From: Desulfobulbus sp.
Lineage (GTDB): Bacteria > Desulfobacterota > Desulfobulbia > Desulfobulbales > Desulfobulbaceae
Length of the DNA stretch: 64,000 nt
Assembly: GCA_009780825.1 (NCBI GenBank)
Contig: WQZH01000004.1
Span: 78,255-142,254 of the forward strand
Direction of reading: 5' to 3'
A program made the translations under genes and the position numbers. Below, piece by piece: positions 34,766 to 44,195 of this stretch; the first letter of the stretch is position 1; each line of letters starts with the position of its first letter. The notes under the pieces are model-generated. The model was not told the DNA's origin. It ran no database searches and worked only from the letters and a program-made list of their open reading frames with translations.

Positions 34766-36808
34766 TCATTTCTTGCCGTTACCGATACCGGTCATTCCGT
34801 TGTTCCGCCCTGGCCTCCCAGGCCGGAAACTCCTGACTGCCTGGCGGAAAGCGGCAAGCATTTCCGCTGTCGCCTGTTCGCGGTAACGGATGGCGATATA
34901 GAAGTTGATGATGACTTCCGCCTGGCGCCGCAAATCGGGTCGCACCGCGCCCACCGCCTCCAGCAGATCGGCAGGCCCCTGATAATCATGGGCAACGACG
35001 CCCGCCCGCCCGAGCTTTTCCCGGAAAACCCGCCAGGCCCGCCCCACTTGATCATCCTCCCGTGGCGTCTTCCGCATAAAAACCAGGGTCAAAAAAAAGA
35101 ACACCGTTGCCCCGACCACCGCCGCAGCGATGAGCAGAAATTGGAAAATCCCCCTGAATTTTTCCAGGTCGATGCCCAGCGAGGCGAATAAACGGAACTG
35201 GTCGGCGATGGAATACTCCATGACCCACTGGTTCCAGCGGCTGTTGACCATATCCCAGGCGTTGAACAGGCTGGCCGCCCACTGGCCGACGGCACTCTGT
35301 TTGAACTGGGAGAAGAGCGAATCCCGCTCCTCGGCGCCGCTGGCCACCCTGGCGTTTTCCAGGCCACGGTGCGGGGCAACGGCCAGGGTCGGGTCAACCC
35401 GCCGCCAGACGCCGCCATCTCTCACTTCGGCCCAGACATGGGCATCAGACTGACGGATCAGCCAGTAGCCGCCAAAGGGATTCTCCTCGCCGCCAAAATA
35501 GCCGTTGACCAGCCGGGCTGGGATGCCCGCCGCCCGCATCAGGAAAGCGAAAGAGGCGGCAAAATGCTCACAGAAACCATTGCGGCTGTTGAACAGGAAC
35601 CAGTCGATGGTATCCGTTCCAGGTGGCGCCACCTCGGGCGTCATGCTGTAGGTGAAGTGATTTTCCCGATAAAAATCGAGGACTTTTTCGACAAGATCTG
35701 CATCCGATGCCGCCGTCCGCCGGAGCTGGGCCGCAAGTTCCCGCGCCTGGGGATTGCTCCCATGAGGCAATTGCAGACCGATCCGGTCGTCCCGGGCTGG
35801 TTGGTACCCTGACTGGACGCCAAGGGCTGATTCGGCCTGGTAGCTGATACGCGACGTCACCGGCCTTGACCGATAGATGGCGAAATCGTCGCGCAACAAG
35901 ATTCCCTGACTTGTGACCCGCACCGGCAAGTCGAGGGCAAAGAGCCAGCGTTGATTGTGCGGCTCCAAGGTGACGGCATAGCCAAGCCGCTCTGCCGGCA
36001 CCTCCATACGCCGCGCCGCCGGGCGCATGTCCGCCCCCCCCTGTTTCCAGGTATCGCCCCGGCAATCCCACAACACGACGCCGCGCCAATAGAGCTGGTT
36101 CTTCGTGGGACGGAATCCATTCTCGAAGCTGGCGCGGAAGGCGGCGGTGCCTCGCACCGCCAGTTGGGCGACGGCGCCAAAGGAAATTTGGTCGGCAAAC
36201 CCGGTGCTGCTCTCCAAAAGGGCCGGCCGCCCCCACAAACCGCCTTGAATGCGCGGAAAAACGAGGAACAACAACAGCATCAAGGGGAAGGCGCGGGATG
36301 CGAGCCGCCACGACAAAGCGAGTGCCGGCGTCAGCGCCAGGGCCGGAAACTGGATGCGGATGAGCACCGCCGTGGTGAACAGGATGCAGCCGATGATATA
36401 GGCGGTGGAGAAGAGGGAATCATCGAAAAACATCCCGGAAACAATCAGGAAATAACAAAGAATGACCACCGTTATTTCGTCGCGCTGATGCCGCTGTTCA
36501 AACAGCTTCAGGGCAATCATCATGGTTAGGAGCGAGACGAAGGCTTCGAGCGTCAGGCCCTCGTTCGTGACGATGGCCGCCGCGAACAACAAGACACCCA
36601 AAAGGGTTCTCATCATCAGTCCCACCCTCGGCAGGCTCCAGCGATGCAAGGCGAAATGATAGGCCCAGAGGGCTAGACAGAGCAGGATGACCGAGCCGGA
36701 AATATTGAAAAAATGCGGCAAGGTACAGAGGATGACCGTGCACAGTACCAGATGCGCTTCCTGGCGGCTGGGGGCAAAACTCGGCGCGGCACCCGCGGAG
36801 ACGGTCAT
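34766..36808 (-). CDS. Transglutaminase-like membrane protein (DUF3488/TgpA)
   Basis: A 680-residue protein with about seven N-terminal helices (residues 20-200) of the DUF3488 type. A periplasmic transglutaminase-core domain follows, with Cys in NGFCEHFAASFAFLMR, His in DAHVWAEV and Asp in RRVDPT. One more helix near residue 575 precedes a C-terminal DUF4129-like segment. TgpA from Pseudomonas is essential and shows transglutaminase activity; the substrate is unknown. It overlaps the DUF58 gene by 4 bp as the last gene of a MoxR-DUF58-TgpA operon. Confidence 0.9.
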   Translation of the reverse strand: MTVSAGAAPSFAPSRQEAHLVLCTVILCTLPHFFNISGSVILLCLALWAYHFALHRWSLPRVGLMMRTLLGVLLFAAAIVTNEGLTLEAFVSLLTMMIALKLFEQRHQRDEITVVILCYFLIVSGMFFDDSLFSTAYIIGCILFTTAVLIRIQFPALALTPALALSWRLASRAFPLMLLLFLVFPRIQGGLWGRPALLESSTGFADQISFGAVAQLAVRGTAAFRASFENGFRPTKNQLYWRGVVLWDCRGDTWKQGGADMRPAARRMEVPAERLGYAVTLEPHNQRWLFALDLPVRVTSQGILLRDDFAIYRSRPVTSRISYQAESALGVQSGYQPARDDRIGLQLPHGSNPQARELAAQLRRTAASDADLVEKVLDFYRENHFTYSMTPEVAPPGTDTIDWFLFNSRNGFCEHFAASFAFLMRAAGIPARLVNGYFGGEENPFGGYWLIRQSDAHVWAEVRDGGVWRRVDPTLAVAPHRGLENARVASGAEERDSLFSQFKQSAVGQWAASLFNAWDMVNSRWNQWVMEYSIADQFRLFASLGIDLEKFRGIFQFLLIAAAVVGATVFFFLTLVFMRKTPREDDQVGRAWRVFREKLGRAGVVAHDYQGPADLLEAVGAVRPDLRRQAEVIINFYIAIRYREQATAEMLAAFRQAVRSFRPGRPGRNNGMTGIGNGKK

Positions 36809-37755
36809 GATGATGTATACAGGGCCAGCGCCCGCAGGCAGAGGCTCTTATGGGACAGGCCCCGGCCAGGCGCGATCAATTGCCGGGCCAGGCGCAGGCC
36901 GTAGCGGGCGCCGTAGCCGTCTGCCCGCAGCATGAGATAGCAGAGTTGACCGAGCTTCATCTCAAGATCTTTTCCCGGCATATCGGCCAGGGAAAAAATG
37001 GCGCCGCCGCCCTCGTCTTCTTCAAAAAACTTGGTGAAGAGACCACGCTGGGTGGCCAGACTCTTCCAGTGGATTCGCCTTGGGTTGTCGCCGGGGCGAT
37101 AGGGCCGCAGGCCATCGAAATCGTGGCCCGCTGTGCGGACGGGCAATTTGTCGCTCTCCTCGCGCTCGCCTGTTTTTTTTTCGCTGCCCGCATGGGTCGG
37201 GATTGGCTTCGGGTACACCAACCCGGTCAAAATCACGGGCATCTCCCGCGTCGCCCGCAATAGCCCCAACGGGAAGGTGCTGGCGACAAAAATCCGGCGC
37301 ATCTCGACGCGGCCCCGCCGGCTGACCGCCATGAAAACCTGACACATCACCGGCAACGCATCGGCCCTCTCCACCCTGACCCAGTTGTTGCCATCAAGCG
37401 ACAGGGACAGGCCATAGCAGGGGCCGTCTTTGGCCTGAAGTGACAGGGAAAAGGGCAACGCCTGCCCGGCGAAGACCGCGGCCTCACCGTGCCCTTGGCA
37501 GACAAGATCGCGGATATTGCGCAGCGTCAAGACGATGGAGACCAGGAGAATGGCGCTCAATAAAAACGTCAGCAGATAACCGAGGTTGTTGTTGTGATTG
37601 ATCGAGCCAACCAACAACGCCACCAGCAGCACGACATAGACGATGCCGTGGCCGGTCGAGCGCAGGCGGACGCCGCAGGCGGGCAAGGCAAAGCGGGCGA
37701 AGGACGTGTTCCCCTGGCTGGCGCCCTGGCTGCTCATCGCCTGATCTGCCGTCAT
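36805..37755 (-). CDS. DUF58 (von Willebrand A-like) membrane protein
   Basis: A 316-residue protein. Two helices occupy about residues 37-55 and 60-80, followed by a cytoplasmic or membrane-associated region ending in the DUF58 core: GHDFDGLRPYRPGDNPRRIHWKSLA is the diagnostic motif, split near residue 215. DUF58 proteins accompany MoxR ATPases and transglutaminase-like proteins, probably in envelope or chaperone complexes. It overlaps MoxR upstream and TgpA downstream by 4 bp each. The ATG at 37755 is coupled; a later Met 7 is possible. Confidence 0.88.
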   Translation of the reverse strand: MTADQAMSSQGASQGNTSFARFALPACGVRLRSTGHGIVYVVLLVALLVGSINHNNNLGYLLTFLLSAILLVSIVLTLRNIRDLVCQGHGEAAVFAGQALPFSLSLQAKDGPCYGLSLSLDGNNWVRVERADALPVMCQVFMAVSRRGRVEMRRIFVASTFPLGLLRATREMPVILTGLVYPKPIPTHAGSEKKTGEREESDKLPVRTAGHDFDGLRPYRPGDNPRRIHWKSLATQRGLFTKFFEEDEGGGAIFSLADMPGKDLEMKLGQLCYLMLRADGYGARYGLRLARQLIAPGRGLSHKSLCLRALALYTSS

Positions 37756-38741
37756 GCCGGGACCGGGACCGCCCGGAAGGCGAGCTCCAGTGCGTCGATA
37801 GTCATGGCGGCCAGGGAATCGGCTGTTTTCAAGCGGTGGATAGCGATATAGGGCAGCACGCGGTGCACATCTTCCGGCAACGCGAAGTTGCGTCCATGTA
37901 GCAGGGCATGCGACTGGCTGGCCCTGGCCAGGAAGAGGCCGGCGCGCGGCGAAAGGCCGAGGGCAAAGCGGCCGCTATTGCGGGAAAAATCAAGAATATC
38001 CTGAAGATAATCAACAAGCGCCTTGGAGAGACGCACCTGACTGACCTGATGCTGCAACTGGAAAACGACGTTGGCGTTAACGAGCGCTTGTTCGTCATCG
38101 CTGACCGTGGTCCCACCCGCCGCCAGTAACCGCCGCTCCGCTTCATGGTTGGGATAACCGAGGGATATTTTCATCAGGAAGCGGTCGAGCTGCGACTCCG
38201 GCAGAGGATAGGTTCCAGCCTGTTCCAGTGGATTCTGGGTGGCGATGACGAAAAAAGGCGTGGGCAGAAGGCGGCTCTCGCCCTCAAGCGACACCTGCCG
38301 CTCTTCCATCGCTTCGAGCAGGGCGCTCTGGGTCTTGGCCGTCGCCCGGTTGATCTCGTCGGCCAAAAGGATCTGGGTGAAGATGGCCCCGGGATGGAAG
38401 GAGAACGAGCCGCTGCGCTGGTCGAAGACGGAAACGCCCAAAATGTCGCCCGGCAGCATGTCATTGGTGCACTGGACCCGGCGGAATTCCAGGCCCAACA
38501 CCTTGGCCAGGGCTTTCGCCAAGGTCGTCTTACCGATGCCGGGAACATCCTCGATCAAGAGATGTCCGTTGGCCAAAAGACAGCACAGAGACAGCCTGAT
38601 CTGCTCTTCTTTGCCGAGGACATGGGCGCCAAGCCGGTGCTCCAAGGCGGCGAACAGTTGCATGGTTTTGGCCGGAACATCGGTCGGAGCGGTTATCTGG
38701 CCGGGGGAGGGTTGGCGCTGGTTTGCTGGCCGGGTATCCAT
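37752..38741 (-). CDS. MoxR-family AAA+ ATPase
   Basis: A 329-residue AAA+ ATPase. Walker A is EDVPGIGKTTLAKALAK near residue 65, Walker B is ILLADEINRATAKTQSALLEA, sensor 1 is FFVIATQNPLEQAGTYPLPE, and the RVLPYIAIHRL end is typical. MoxR proteins act as chaperones that assemble or activate partner complexes with von Willebrand-domain proteins such as the DUF58 protein next door. It heads the operon. Confidence 0.93.
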   Translation of the reverse strand: MDTRPANQRQPSPGQITAPTDVPAKTMQLFAALEHRLGAHVLGKEEQIRLSLCCLLANGHLLIEDVPGIGKTTLAKALAKVLGLEFRRVQCTNDMLPGDILGVSVFDQRSGSFSFHPGAIFTQILLADEINRATAKTQSALLEAMEERQVSLEGESRLLPTPFFVIATQNPLEQAGTYPLPESQLDRFLMKISLGYPNHEAERRLLAAGGTTVSDDEQALVNANVVFQLQHQVSQVRLSKALVDYLQDILDFSRNSGRFALGLSPRAGLFLARASQSHALLHGRNFALPEDVHRVLPYIAIHRLKTADSLAAMTIDALELAFRAVPVPA

Positions 38742-38988
38742 GGCGGGGAGAGATCACAAGAAATAGGTTCGGGGGTAAAGACGGCCTGGTACCGCTTTGA
38801 CCTTTTCCTCCCCATCATAGCAGAAAAAATTGGATGGACAAAAGAGAGATGCATTTTCCCGCGCCAGCGGTGTGTTAAGTGGCCGGCGTAATCGATGCGG
38901 CCTTGACTGTGGCGCGGCCAAGCTCGTCACCAGATCAGCGATATTTTCGAGTTGCGGGTGGGATGTGGGCGTAGCGCAGGCCAGCGCC

Positions 38989-39966
38989 TCAGAAGATGGC
39001 GGCGGCCACCACGCCCATCCAGGCCGCGCAGCAGCCAAGCAGCGCGGTGCGGGTCATCAGGCGGCAGGCCAACGGGATGTGGACAATCTTGACCATCCCC
39101 AAGCCGTCCCCGATGTAGGGCTTGTCCACCAGGACGCCGTGATAGGTGTTCGGGCCATTGAGGCGCACCCCCAAGGCCCCGGCGAAGGCTGCCTCGGGAT
39201 AGCCGGCATTGGGGCTGGCATGGCGGGTACCCTCGCGCCAGGCGGTGATCAGAGCGCGGCGGGCGTTGAGCCCGGAGGTCAGCCGGGAGGCCAGCCCGAT
39301 CAGCGGCGCGGACAGCCGCGCGGGAACGAAATTGGCGGCATCGTCGATCCGGGCCGCGGCCCGGCCAAAGAGCAGATAGCGCAGATTTTTATAGCCCACC
39401 ATCGAATCCAAGGTATTGACCATCTTGTAGGTCATGGCGAGCGGCGCCCCGCCGACGGCCGCGAAAAAAAGCGGCGACAGCACGCCGTCAACCACGTTCT
39501 CGGCCACGGTCTCCACCGTTGCTCGGGCAATGTCGCCGGCCTGATACCGTTCGACGTCCCGGCCGACGATCATCGCCACCTCGGACCGGGCCTGGTCGAC
39601 CCTGCCGGCGGCCAGCGACCGGTAAATCTCCATGGCCGCCTGGCCGAGCGAACGGGCCGACAGGCAGTAGAAGAGCAGCAGGGTTTCGACCGCAAAGCCA
39701 ATCACCTCATGCAACCGCCAGCCCAGGCCAACGATCAAGGCGCTCATTCCCCACCAGCCGATAATCAAACTGAGCGCGAAGCCGAGGCCAGCCAGACGCT
39801 CGTCGGCAATCCACCGGCGGAACAACGGTTCCGCCTTGGTGATGGTCCATCCCATCCAGCGGACCGGATGCGGCAGCCAGCGCGGATCACCGCACACAGC
39901 ATCCAAGGCGAAGGCCGCCGGTATCGGGAAAATATGCAGCCAGGGCAGGACTTCGGCCAAGGTCAT
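38989..39966 (-). CDS. cbiB: Adenosylcobinamide-phosphate synthase CbiB
   Basis: A 325-residue inner-membrane protein with the CbiB signature: FALDAVCGDPRWLPHPVRWMG near residue 17, ARATVETVAENVVDGVLSPL near 160, NTLDSMVGYKNLRY, and PEAAFAGALGVRL. It attaches aminopropanol (phosphate) to adenosylcobyric acid. The ATG at 39966 lies 7 bp after the cobD stop; a longer frame to 40047 overlaps cobD. It is the last gene of the cobO-cobQ-cobD-cbiB run. Confidence 0.95.
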   Translation of the reverse strand: MTLAEVLPWLHIFPIPAAFALDAVCGDPRWLPHPVRWMGWTITKAEPLFRRWIADERLAGLGFALSLIIGWWGMSALIVGLGWRLHEVIGFAVETLLLFYCLSARSLGQAAMEIYRSLAAGRVDQARSEVAMIVGRDVERYQAGDIARATVETVAENVVDGVLSPLFFAAVGGAPLAMTYKMVNTLDSMVGYKNLRYLLFGRAAARIDDAANFVPARLSAPLIGLASRLTSGLNARRALITAWREGTRHASPNAGYPEAAFAGALGVRLNGPNTYHGVLVDKPYIGDGLGMVKIVHIPLACRLMTRTALLGCCAAWMGVVAAAIF

Positions 39967-39973
39967 GGCCTGC

Positions 39974-41056
39974 TCAGTCCACCGCGCCGACCGCAGCCCG
40001 CAGGTGGCGGGCAACGATCTCGTTGGTGGCCGCATCCTTGAGGGCAATGCGGATATAGCCTTGGTCGAGGCCGTGGAAATTGGCGCAGTTGCGGATCAGC
40101 AACCTGTGTTCGGCCAGGGCGCTGCAAACTGAGGCGGCGGTACGGTCTGCAGGCAGACCGATGAGCACATAGGAGGTGACGCTCGGGTACAGGGTCAGCC
40201 TGCCGGTTTGCAGCCGCTGCCGGAAAAGCTGCCCTTCATCGGCCAGATAGGCGCGGGTGCGCTCGATGAAGGCTGTCACCTGTTCCCGGTTCGCGCCGAG
40301 AAACCGGAGCGCCTCCTGGGCCAGGCCATTCACGCTCCAAGGCTGCATCAGGCGGCGGAATCGGTCGATCATCGGCGCGTTGGCCACCAAGAAACCGGCC
40401 CGCAGCCCCGGCATGCCAAAAATTTTGGAAACCGACCAGAGGACCACAACGTTGTCCAGGCAGCAGTCGCTCAGGCTCCGGCCACGATCCGCCGCCGCAA
40501 AGGGCAGATAGGATTCGTCGATCACAAAGCGAACCCGAGGATGCCGGAGGCACAGGTCGAGCAGGACCCCGTGGTCGACAAGATGACCGGTGGGATTGTT
40601 GGGATTGCAGAGAAAAACCGTGTCGTAATCGGGCAGGACAGCCGCAAGCCGCTCTTGGTCCAGGGTAAAATCCTGCTCCGCTCTGGTCAGCAAGAAAGCG
40701 GGCTCAATGCCGCAGACCCGGCAGCCATCGGCATAATCGGCATAGGTCGGACCGACGATCAGCACCTTCCGGGCCGCCAAGGCCGTGCAGGCGGTGTAAA
40801 TGAACTGGGTGGTCCCGCTCCCGGCCAGCACCCTCTCCTCGGCCACACCGAGCAGGGCGGCGATGGCTCGGGCGGACGAGCGGGCATCGGCCTCGGGCAA
40901 CACCCGGATCCGGTCAATCCGGGCCTTGAGATGCTCGATCAATCCTGGCATGGCGCCCAGCGGATTGATGTTGCTGCTCATGTCGATGATGTCATCCGGC
41001 CGGCAACCCAACTGCTCCGCCAAACCAAAAATGTTGCCGCCGTGCCCCTGGATCAT
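39974..41056 (-). CDS. cobD: Threonine-phosphate decarboxylase CobD
   Basis: A 360-residue PLP-dependent class I/II aminotransferase-fold enzyme. The N-terminus IDMSSNINPLG, the substrate segment FLCNPNNPTGHLV, and the PLP-binding lysine in LWSVSKIFGMPGLRAGF match CobD. It makes aminopropanol phosphate for CbiB next door. The ATG at 41056 has GGGAGG upstream. Histidinol-phosphate aminotransferase is the closest look-alike; context supports CobD. A 27-codon ORF bridges the gap to cobQ. Confidence 0.9.
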   Translation of the reverse strand: MIQGHGGNIFGLAEQLGCRPDDIIDMSSNINPLGAMPGLIEHLKARIDRIRVLPEADARSSARAIAALLGVAEERVLAGSGTTQFIYTACTALAARKVLIVGPTYADYADGCRVCGIEPAFLLTRAEQDFTLDQERLAAVLPDYDTVFLCNPNNPTGHLVDHGVLLDLCLRHPRVRFVIDESYLPFAAADRGRSLSDCCLDNVVVLWSVSKIFGMPGLRAGFLVANAPMIDRFRRLMQPWSVNGLAQEALRFLGANREQVTAFIERTRAYLADEGQLFRQRLQTGRLTLYPSVTSYVLIGLPADRTAASVCSALAEHRLLIRNCANFHGLDQGYIRIALKDAATNEIVARHLRAAVGAVD

Positions 41057-41136
41057 AGCGCCTCCCAAGCCAAAACAGCAGCCGCCATGCGCCGGGCAGG
41101 ACACGGTGAACAGTCGGCCGCCAAACCGATCCTCAT
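41053..41136 (-). CDS. Possible 27-residue ORF bridging cobQ and cobD
   Basis: ATG overlaps the cobQ stop (ATGA) and the stop overlaps the cobD start (ATGA), so it fills the spacer with both ends coupled. The product would read MRIGLAADCSPCPARRMAAA, then VLAWEAL, with a CxxC. It may be a real small protein or a relay for translational coupling; no homology is known to me. Confidence 0.3.
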   Translation of the reverse strand: MRIGLAADCSPCPARRMAAAVLAWEAL

Positions 41137-42644
41137 CGCATCCGCTCCTGTAGGCTAGCCGGCAGCAGTGCCGCCAGAGCTTCGATGTCGAGGTGGGCCA
41201 GGGCATGCGCCGCCAACTGCTCGTAGGCCTGATCGCGGGCCGCCGGACCGTGCAGCCGGTCAACCTTGATCTGATTCAAGCCGATCCCCGCCAGCCAGCG
41301 GCGGGTGATGGCCGGCGTGTCGAACAGACCGTGCATGTAGGTGCCCACTACCCGGCCGTTCGCACCAACGCATCCGTCGCGGCCCGCGCAAGCGCCTCCA
41401 TTCCGGGCCTGAATCGCCATCAGGCTGCACGTCTCGGGCGCATCCGTCCGCCCCATGTGGATTTCGTATCCCTTGCCGGCGATGCCGTCCCAGCTGAAAT
41501 CGGTCAAGGTGGTGGTCTTGGGGGCCTGAAGCACGGTTTCAACCGGCAGGAGGCCCAGCCCGGCAGTGACGCCCGGTTCCCCCTCGATGCCTCCGGGATC
41601 ACATACCCGGGTGCCGAGCATCTGATAACCGCCGCAGATGCCGAGCAGATGGCCCCCAGCGGCCGCATAGTTACGCAGATGATCGCGCCAGCCGGTATCG
41701 GCAAGCCATTGCAGATCGGCGCGGGTGGCTTTGGTGCCGGGAAGGATGACCGCGCGGAAAGGACGCAGCGCCTGTGGCCGCTCCAGGTAGACGAGCTGGC
41801 AGCCGTCCAGCTTGTCCAAGGGATCGAAATCGGTGAAATTGGAAATATGGGGCAGCCGGATCACCGCGATCGCCGGCGGTCCATCCCCTTCAGGATGCAA
41901 GGGCCGGGACCTCTCGATCACCACCGCGTCCTCGGACTCGATACGGAAATGCTTGTACCACGGAAGCACACCGAACACTTGCTTGCCGGTCCGCTGCTCG
42001 ATCCAGTCGATTCCGGGCTGAAAAAGGGCAAGATCGCCGCGGAACCGGTTGATGACGAAGCCGCCGATCCGCTCCTGCTGCGCGGGCGATATGCAGGCGA
42101 GCGTACCGACGATCTGGGCAAAGACACCGCCCCGGTCGATATCGGCCACCAGCACCACCGGCGCTTCGGCATAGGCGGCCATTCTGAGGTTGACGATGTC
42201 GCCCGCCATCAAATTGACTTCAGCGCAGGATCCGGCCCCTTCGAGGATGACCAGGTCGTGGGCCCGGCGCAGCCGGTCGAGCGCGTCCTGGCTCTCGGTG
42301 AACAAGTATTCTTTCTTCTCGTACAACGACCGGGAGGAGGCGTCCATCCAGACCGTGCCGTTCAACACCACCTGGGACCCCACATCGCTCACCGGCTTGA
42401 GCAGCACCGGGTTCATGTCGCAGTGGGGCGCGGTTCGCGCCGCTTCGGCCTGAACGATCTGGGCCCGGCCCATTTCCGCCCCTTCGGGCGTCACCCCGGA
42501 ATTGTTGGACATATTCTGGGCCTTGAACGGGGCCACCCGCAACCCGCGATTGGCGAAGATCCGGCACAGGGCCGTGGCGACGACCGACTTGCCCACATCC
42601 GACCCGGTTCCGAGCACTGCCAGGCAGGCAGCTTGATGCGTCAT
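41133..42644 (-). CDS. cobQ: Cobyric acid synthase CobQ
   Basis: A 503-residue glutamine-dependent amidotransferase. The N-terminal DRTBS-like ATPase domain shows LGTGSDVGKSVVATALCRIF, QNMSNNSGVTPEGAEMGRAQ and GAGSCAEVNL. The C-terminal GATase domain has the nucleophile Cys in HLLGICGGYQMLG near residue 340 and the catalytic His in GTYMHGLFD. It amidates four side chains of adenosylcobyrinic a,c-diamide. It follows cobO after 51 bp. Confidence 0.96.
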   Translation of the reverse strand: MTHQAACLAVLGTGSDVGKSVVATALCRIFANRGLRVAPFKAQNMSNNSGVTPEGAEMGRAQIVQAEAARTAPHCDMNPVLLKPVSDVGSQVVLNGTVWMDASSRSLYEKKEYLFTESQDALDRLRRAHDLVILEGAGSCAEVNLMAGDIVNLRMAAYAEAPVVLVADIDRGGVFAQIVGTLACISPAQQERIGGFVINRFRGDLALFQPGIDWIEQRTGKQVFGVLPWYKHFRIESEDAVVIERSRPLHPEGDGPPAIAVIRLPHISNFTDFDPLDKLDGCQLVYLERPQALRPFRAVILPGTKATRADLQWLADTGWRDHLRNYAAAGGHLLGICGGYQMLGTRVCDPGGIEGEPGVTAGLGLLPVETVLQAPKTTTLTDFSWDGIAGKGYEIHMGRTDAPETCSLMAIQARNGGACAGRDGCVGANGRVVGTYMHGLFDTPAITRRWLAGIGLNQIKVDRLHGPAARDQAYEQLAAHALAHLDIEALAALLPASLQERMR

Positions 42645-42695
42645 GGCGCTCTCCCGGCATTGGTGTCCGGCGTACTCCCTTGGCGCCGCATGTGA

Positions 42696-43211
42696 TTACC
42701 CTTCGATACCCTTGCGGGCAAGCACACCCCGCTCGTAATAATGTTTGATTGTCCGCATCTCGGTGACCAGGTCGGCGCGCTCCAGAACCGAGAGCGGAGC
42801 GCCCCGACCGGTCAACACCAGCTCCACCGCCGGTGGCCGCCGCGCCACCAGCTCAAGCAGATCGCACTCCTCCAGCAAACCCAAGACACAGGCCACGTTG
42901 ATCTCGTCGGCAATGACCAGATCAAACGTGCCGGAGGTCATGGCAGCATTGATCGTGGCCAAACCGTGACGCGCCGCGTCGATATCCTGGCGGGTGACCG
43001 CATGAATGAGCATGCACCCCAAGCCGTACTGCTCGATGGTGATGGCCTCAGGCAAATGCCGCAGGGCGTGGAGTTCACTGTAGTCGGCGTTTTTGACAAA
43101 CTGACCGATATACACCCGAAGCCCCGCCCCGGCAGCCCGTATGGCCAACCCCAAGACGGCGGTGGTCTTCCCCTTGCCGTCACCGGTATAGATCTGGACA
43201 AATCCCCGCAT
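42696..43211 (-). CDS. cobO: Cob(I)yrinic acid a,c-diamide adenosyltransferase
   Basis: A 171-residue CobO/BtuR-type enzyme. The P-loop GDGKGKTTAVLGLAIRAAG lies near residue 10, FDLVIADEINVACVLGLLEE is the Walker B region, and VELVLTGRGAP is the C-terminal family motif. It adenosylates the corrinoid cobalt. The ATG at 43211 begins MRGFVQIYTGDGKGK; the frame continues to 43280 without homology. It heads the second cobalamin operon. No cobalamin riboswitch was recognised upstream. Confidence 0.93.
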   Translation of the reverse strand: MRGFVQIYTGDGKGKTTAVLGLAIRAAGAGLRVYIGQFVKNADYSELHALRHLPEAITIEQYGLGCMLIHAVTRQDIDAARHGLATINAAMTSGTFDLVIADEINVACVLGLLEECDLLELVARRPPAVELVLTGRGAPLSVLERADLVTEMRTIKHYYERGVLARKGIEG

Positions 43212-43541
43212 ACACGAGCACTCCCCGGTAGCGATGTTCTTTCGCCTCAGGGACGCCAACATCACCCAGCAAATCATCATCTAGCCGCACGAGCCTCTAT
43301 TAGAGAATCGCGGCAGAACAGTCAACAGCTTATTGCACCGACTCCATATTCCGGCTCCGGCAGCCACTCCGGGGTGGAGGATTTGAGTGGCGGAACACCG
43401 TACAGATACCTGCGGTTTATAAAAATGCTTTTTCAACATGGCAATCATCTCAATTTACGCAAGATCATCTTGAAAAAATTGTAAAAATATATTTATTTTT
43501 TATCGAGGTTGTCTTGCTAACTCAACTTACATCGAAAAAAT
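43212..43541. other. Divergent intergenic region with a 13-bp palindrome
   Basis: A 330-bp spacer between cobO and an exported-protein gene. It is AT-rich on the right side and contains CAAGATCATCTTG, a perfect palindrome around a central C, at 43460-43472, about 70 bp before the exported-protein ATG. This is the size and symmetry of a transcription-factor operator, but no regulator is assigned. Confidence 0.4.
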
Positions 43542-44195
43542 ATGAACGAAGCAAAGAATGGGCGCTGTTTCCATGTCGGGCCGGTTCTTTCCGGCCTTCT
43601 GGCTGGCCTGCTGCTTGCCTCGCCAGCCCAACCGGTCAAGGCGGACGATGAAATCCGGCTCGGTGCCGTCATTCAGATCCCCTTCGATCTCAGTGCATCA
43701 CATTCGCTGTTCGATCCCGCTGCCATCAGGCTTGGCCTGACCTGCCAGTTCGCGAACGTGGAGAAAGACAGCATCACCACCACCCGCCGCGTGACCGACA
43801 CCTATGTCGACGGCAACTTGACTTCAAGCGTCGAGTCATCCGCCGTGACCCGGGCCGACCGGGGAAATCGGGTGGTTGGCGTCGAAGGGAATGTGTTTGT
43901 GACCGTGCTGGGTAATTGGAATATTTCCGCAGAAGTGCTCGGTCTGTATGGGAACAACAACATCCAGGGCGCCTTGGGCGGCGGATACGGTCTTGCGGAA
44001 AACTTTTTTTTGGATGCCAAGGCCATGTTCCCCTATTCGGCAGTCGGGCTCCGGTTCCTCAATGAAGCGGAACTGTACGGCGGACTCTCGACCCTGGGCG
44101 GTTTCAATCCGGCCCAAGACCGCCATCGTTTCGTCGCAACGACCACCATCAACAGCTCTACCCCTACCGAGACGACCGTGGTACGGCCGGAATAA
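43542..44195 (+). CDS. Hypothetical exported protein, possible outer-membrane beta-barrel
   Basis: A 217-residue protein with a signal peptide (HVGPVLSGLLAGLLLASPAQ, cleavage after VKA near residue 34). The mature part has alternating hydrophobic beta-strand-like stretches (IRLGLTCQFANV, VVGVEGNVFVTVL, NISAEVLGLYG, AVGLRFLNEAELYGGL), which suggests a small outer-membrane barrel. It lacks the usual terminal aromatic residue, ending TTVVRPE. No family is recognised. The region upstream is AT-rich, with a weak ribosome site. Confidence 0.55.
   Translation: MNEAKNGRCFHVGPVLSGLLAGLLLASPAQPVKADDEIRLGAVIQIPFDLSASHSLFDPAAIRLGLTCQFANVEKDSITTTRRVTDTYVDGNLTSSVESSAVTRADRGNRVVGVEGNVFVTVLGNWNISAEVLGLYGNNNIQGALGGGYGLAENFFLDAKAMFPYSAVGLRFLNEAELYGGLSTLGGFNPAQDRHRFVATTTINSSTPTETTVVRPE

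Noticed and set aside
43212..43541. Cobalamin riboswitch upstream of cobO
   Set aside because: No B12-box-like sequence in the correct orientation; the spacer is mostly AT-rich with one palindrome.
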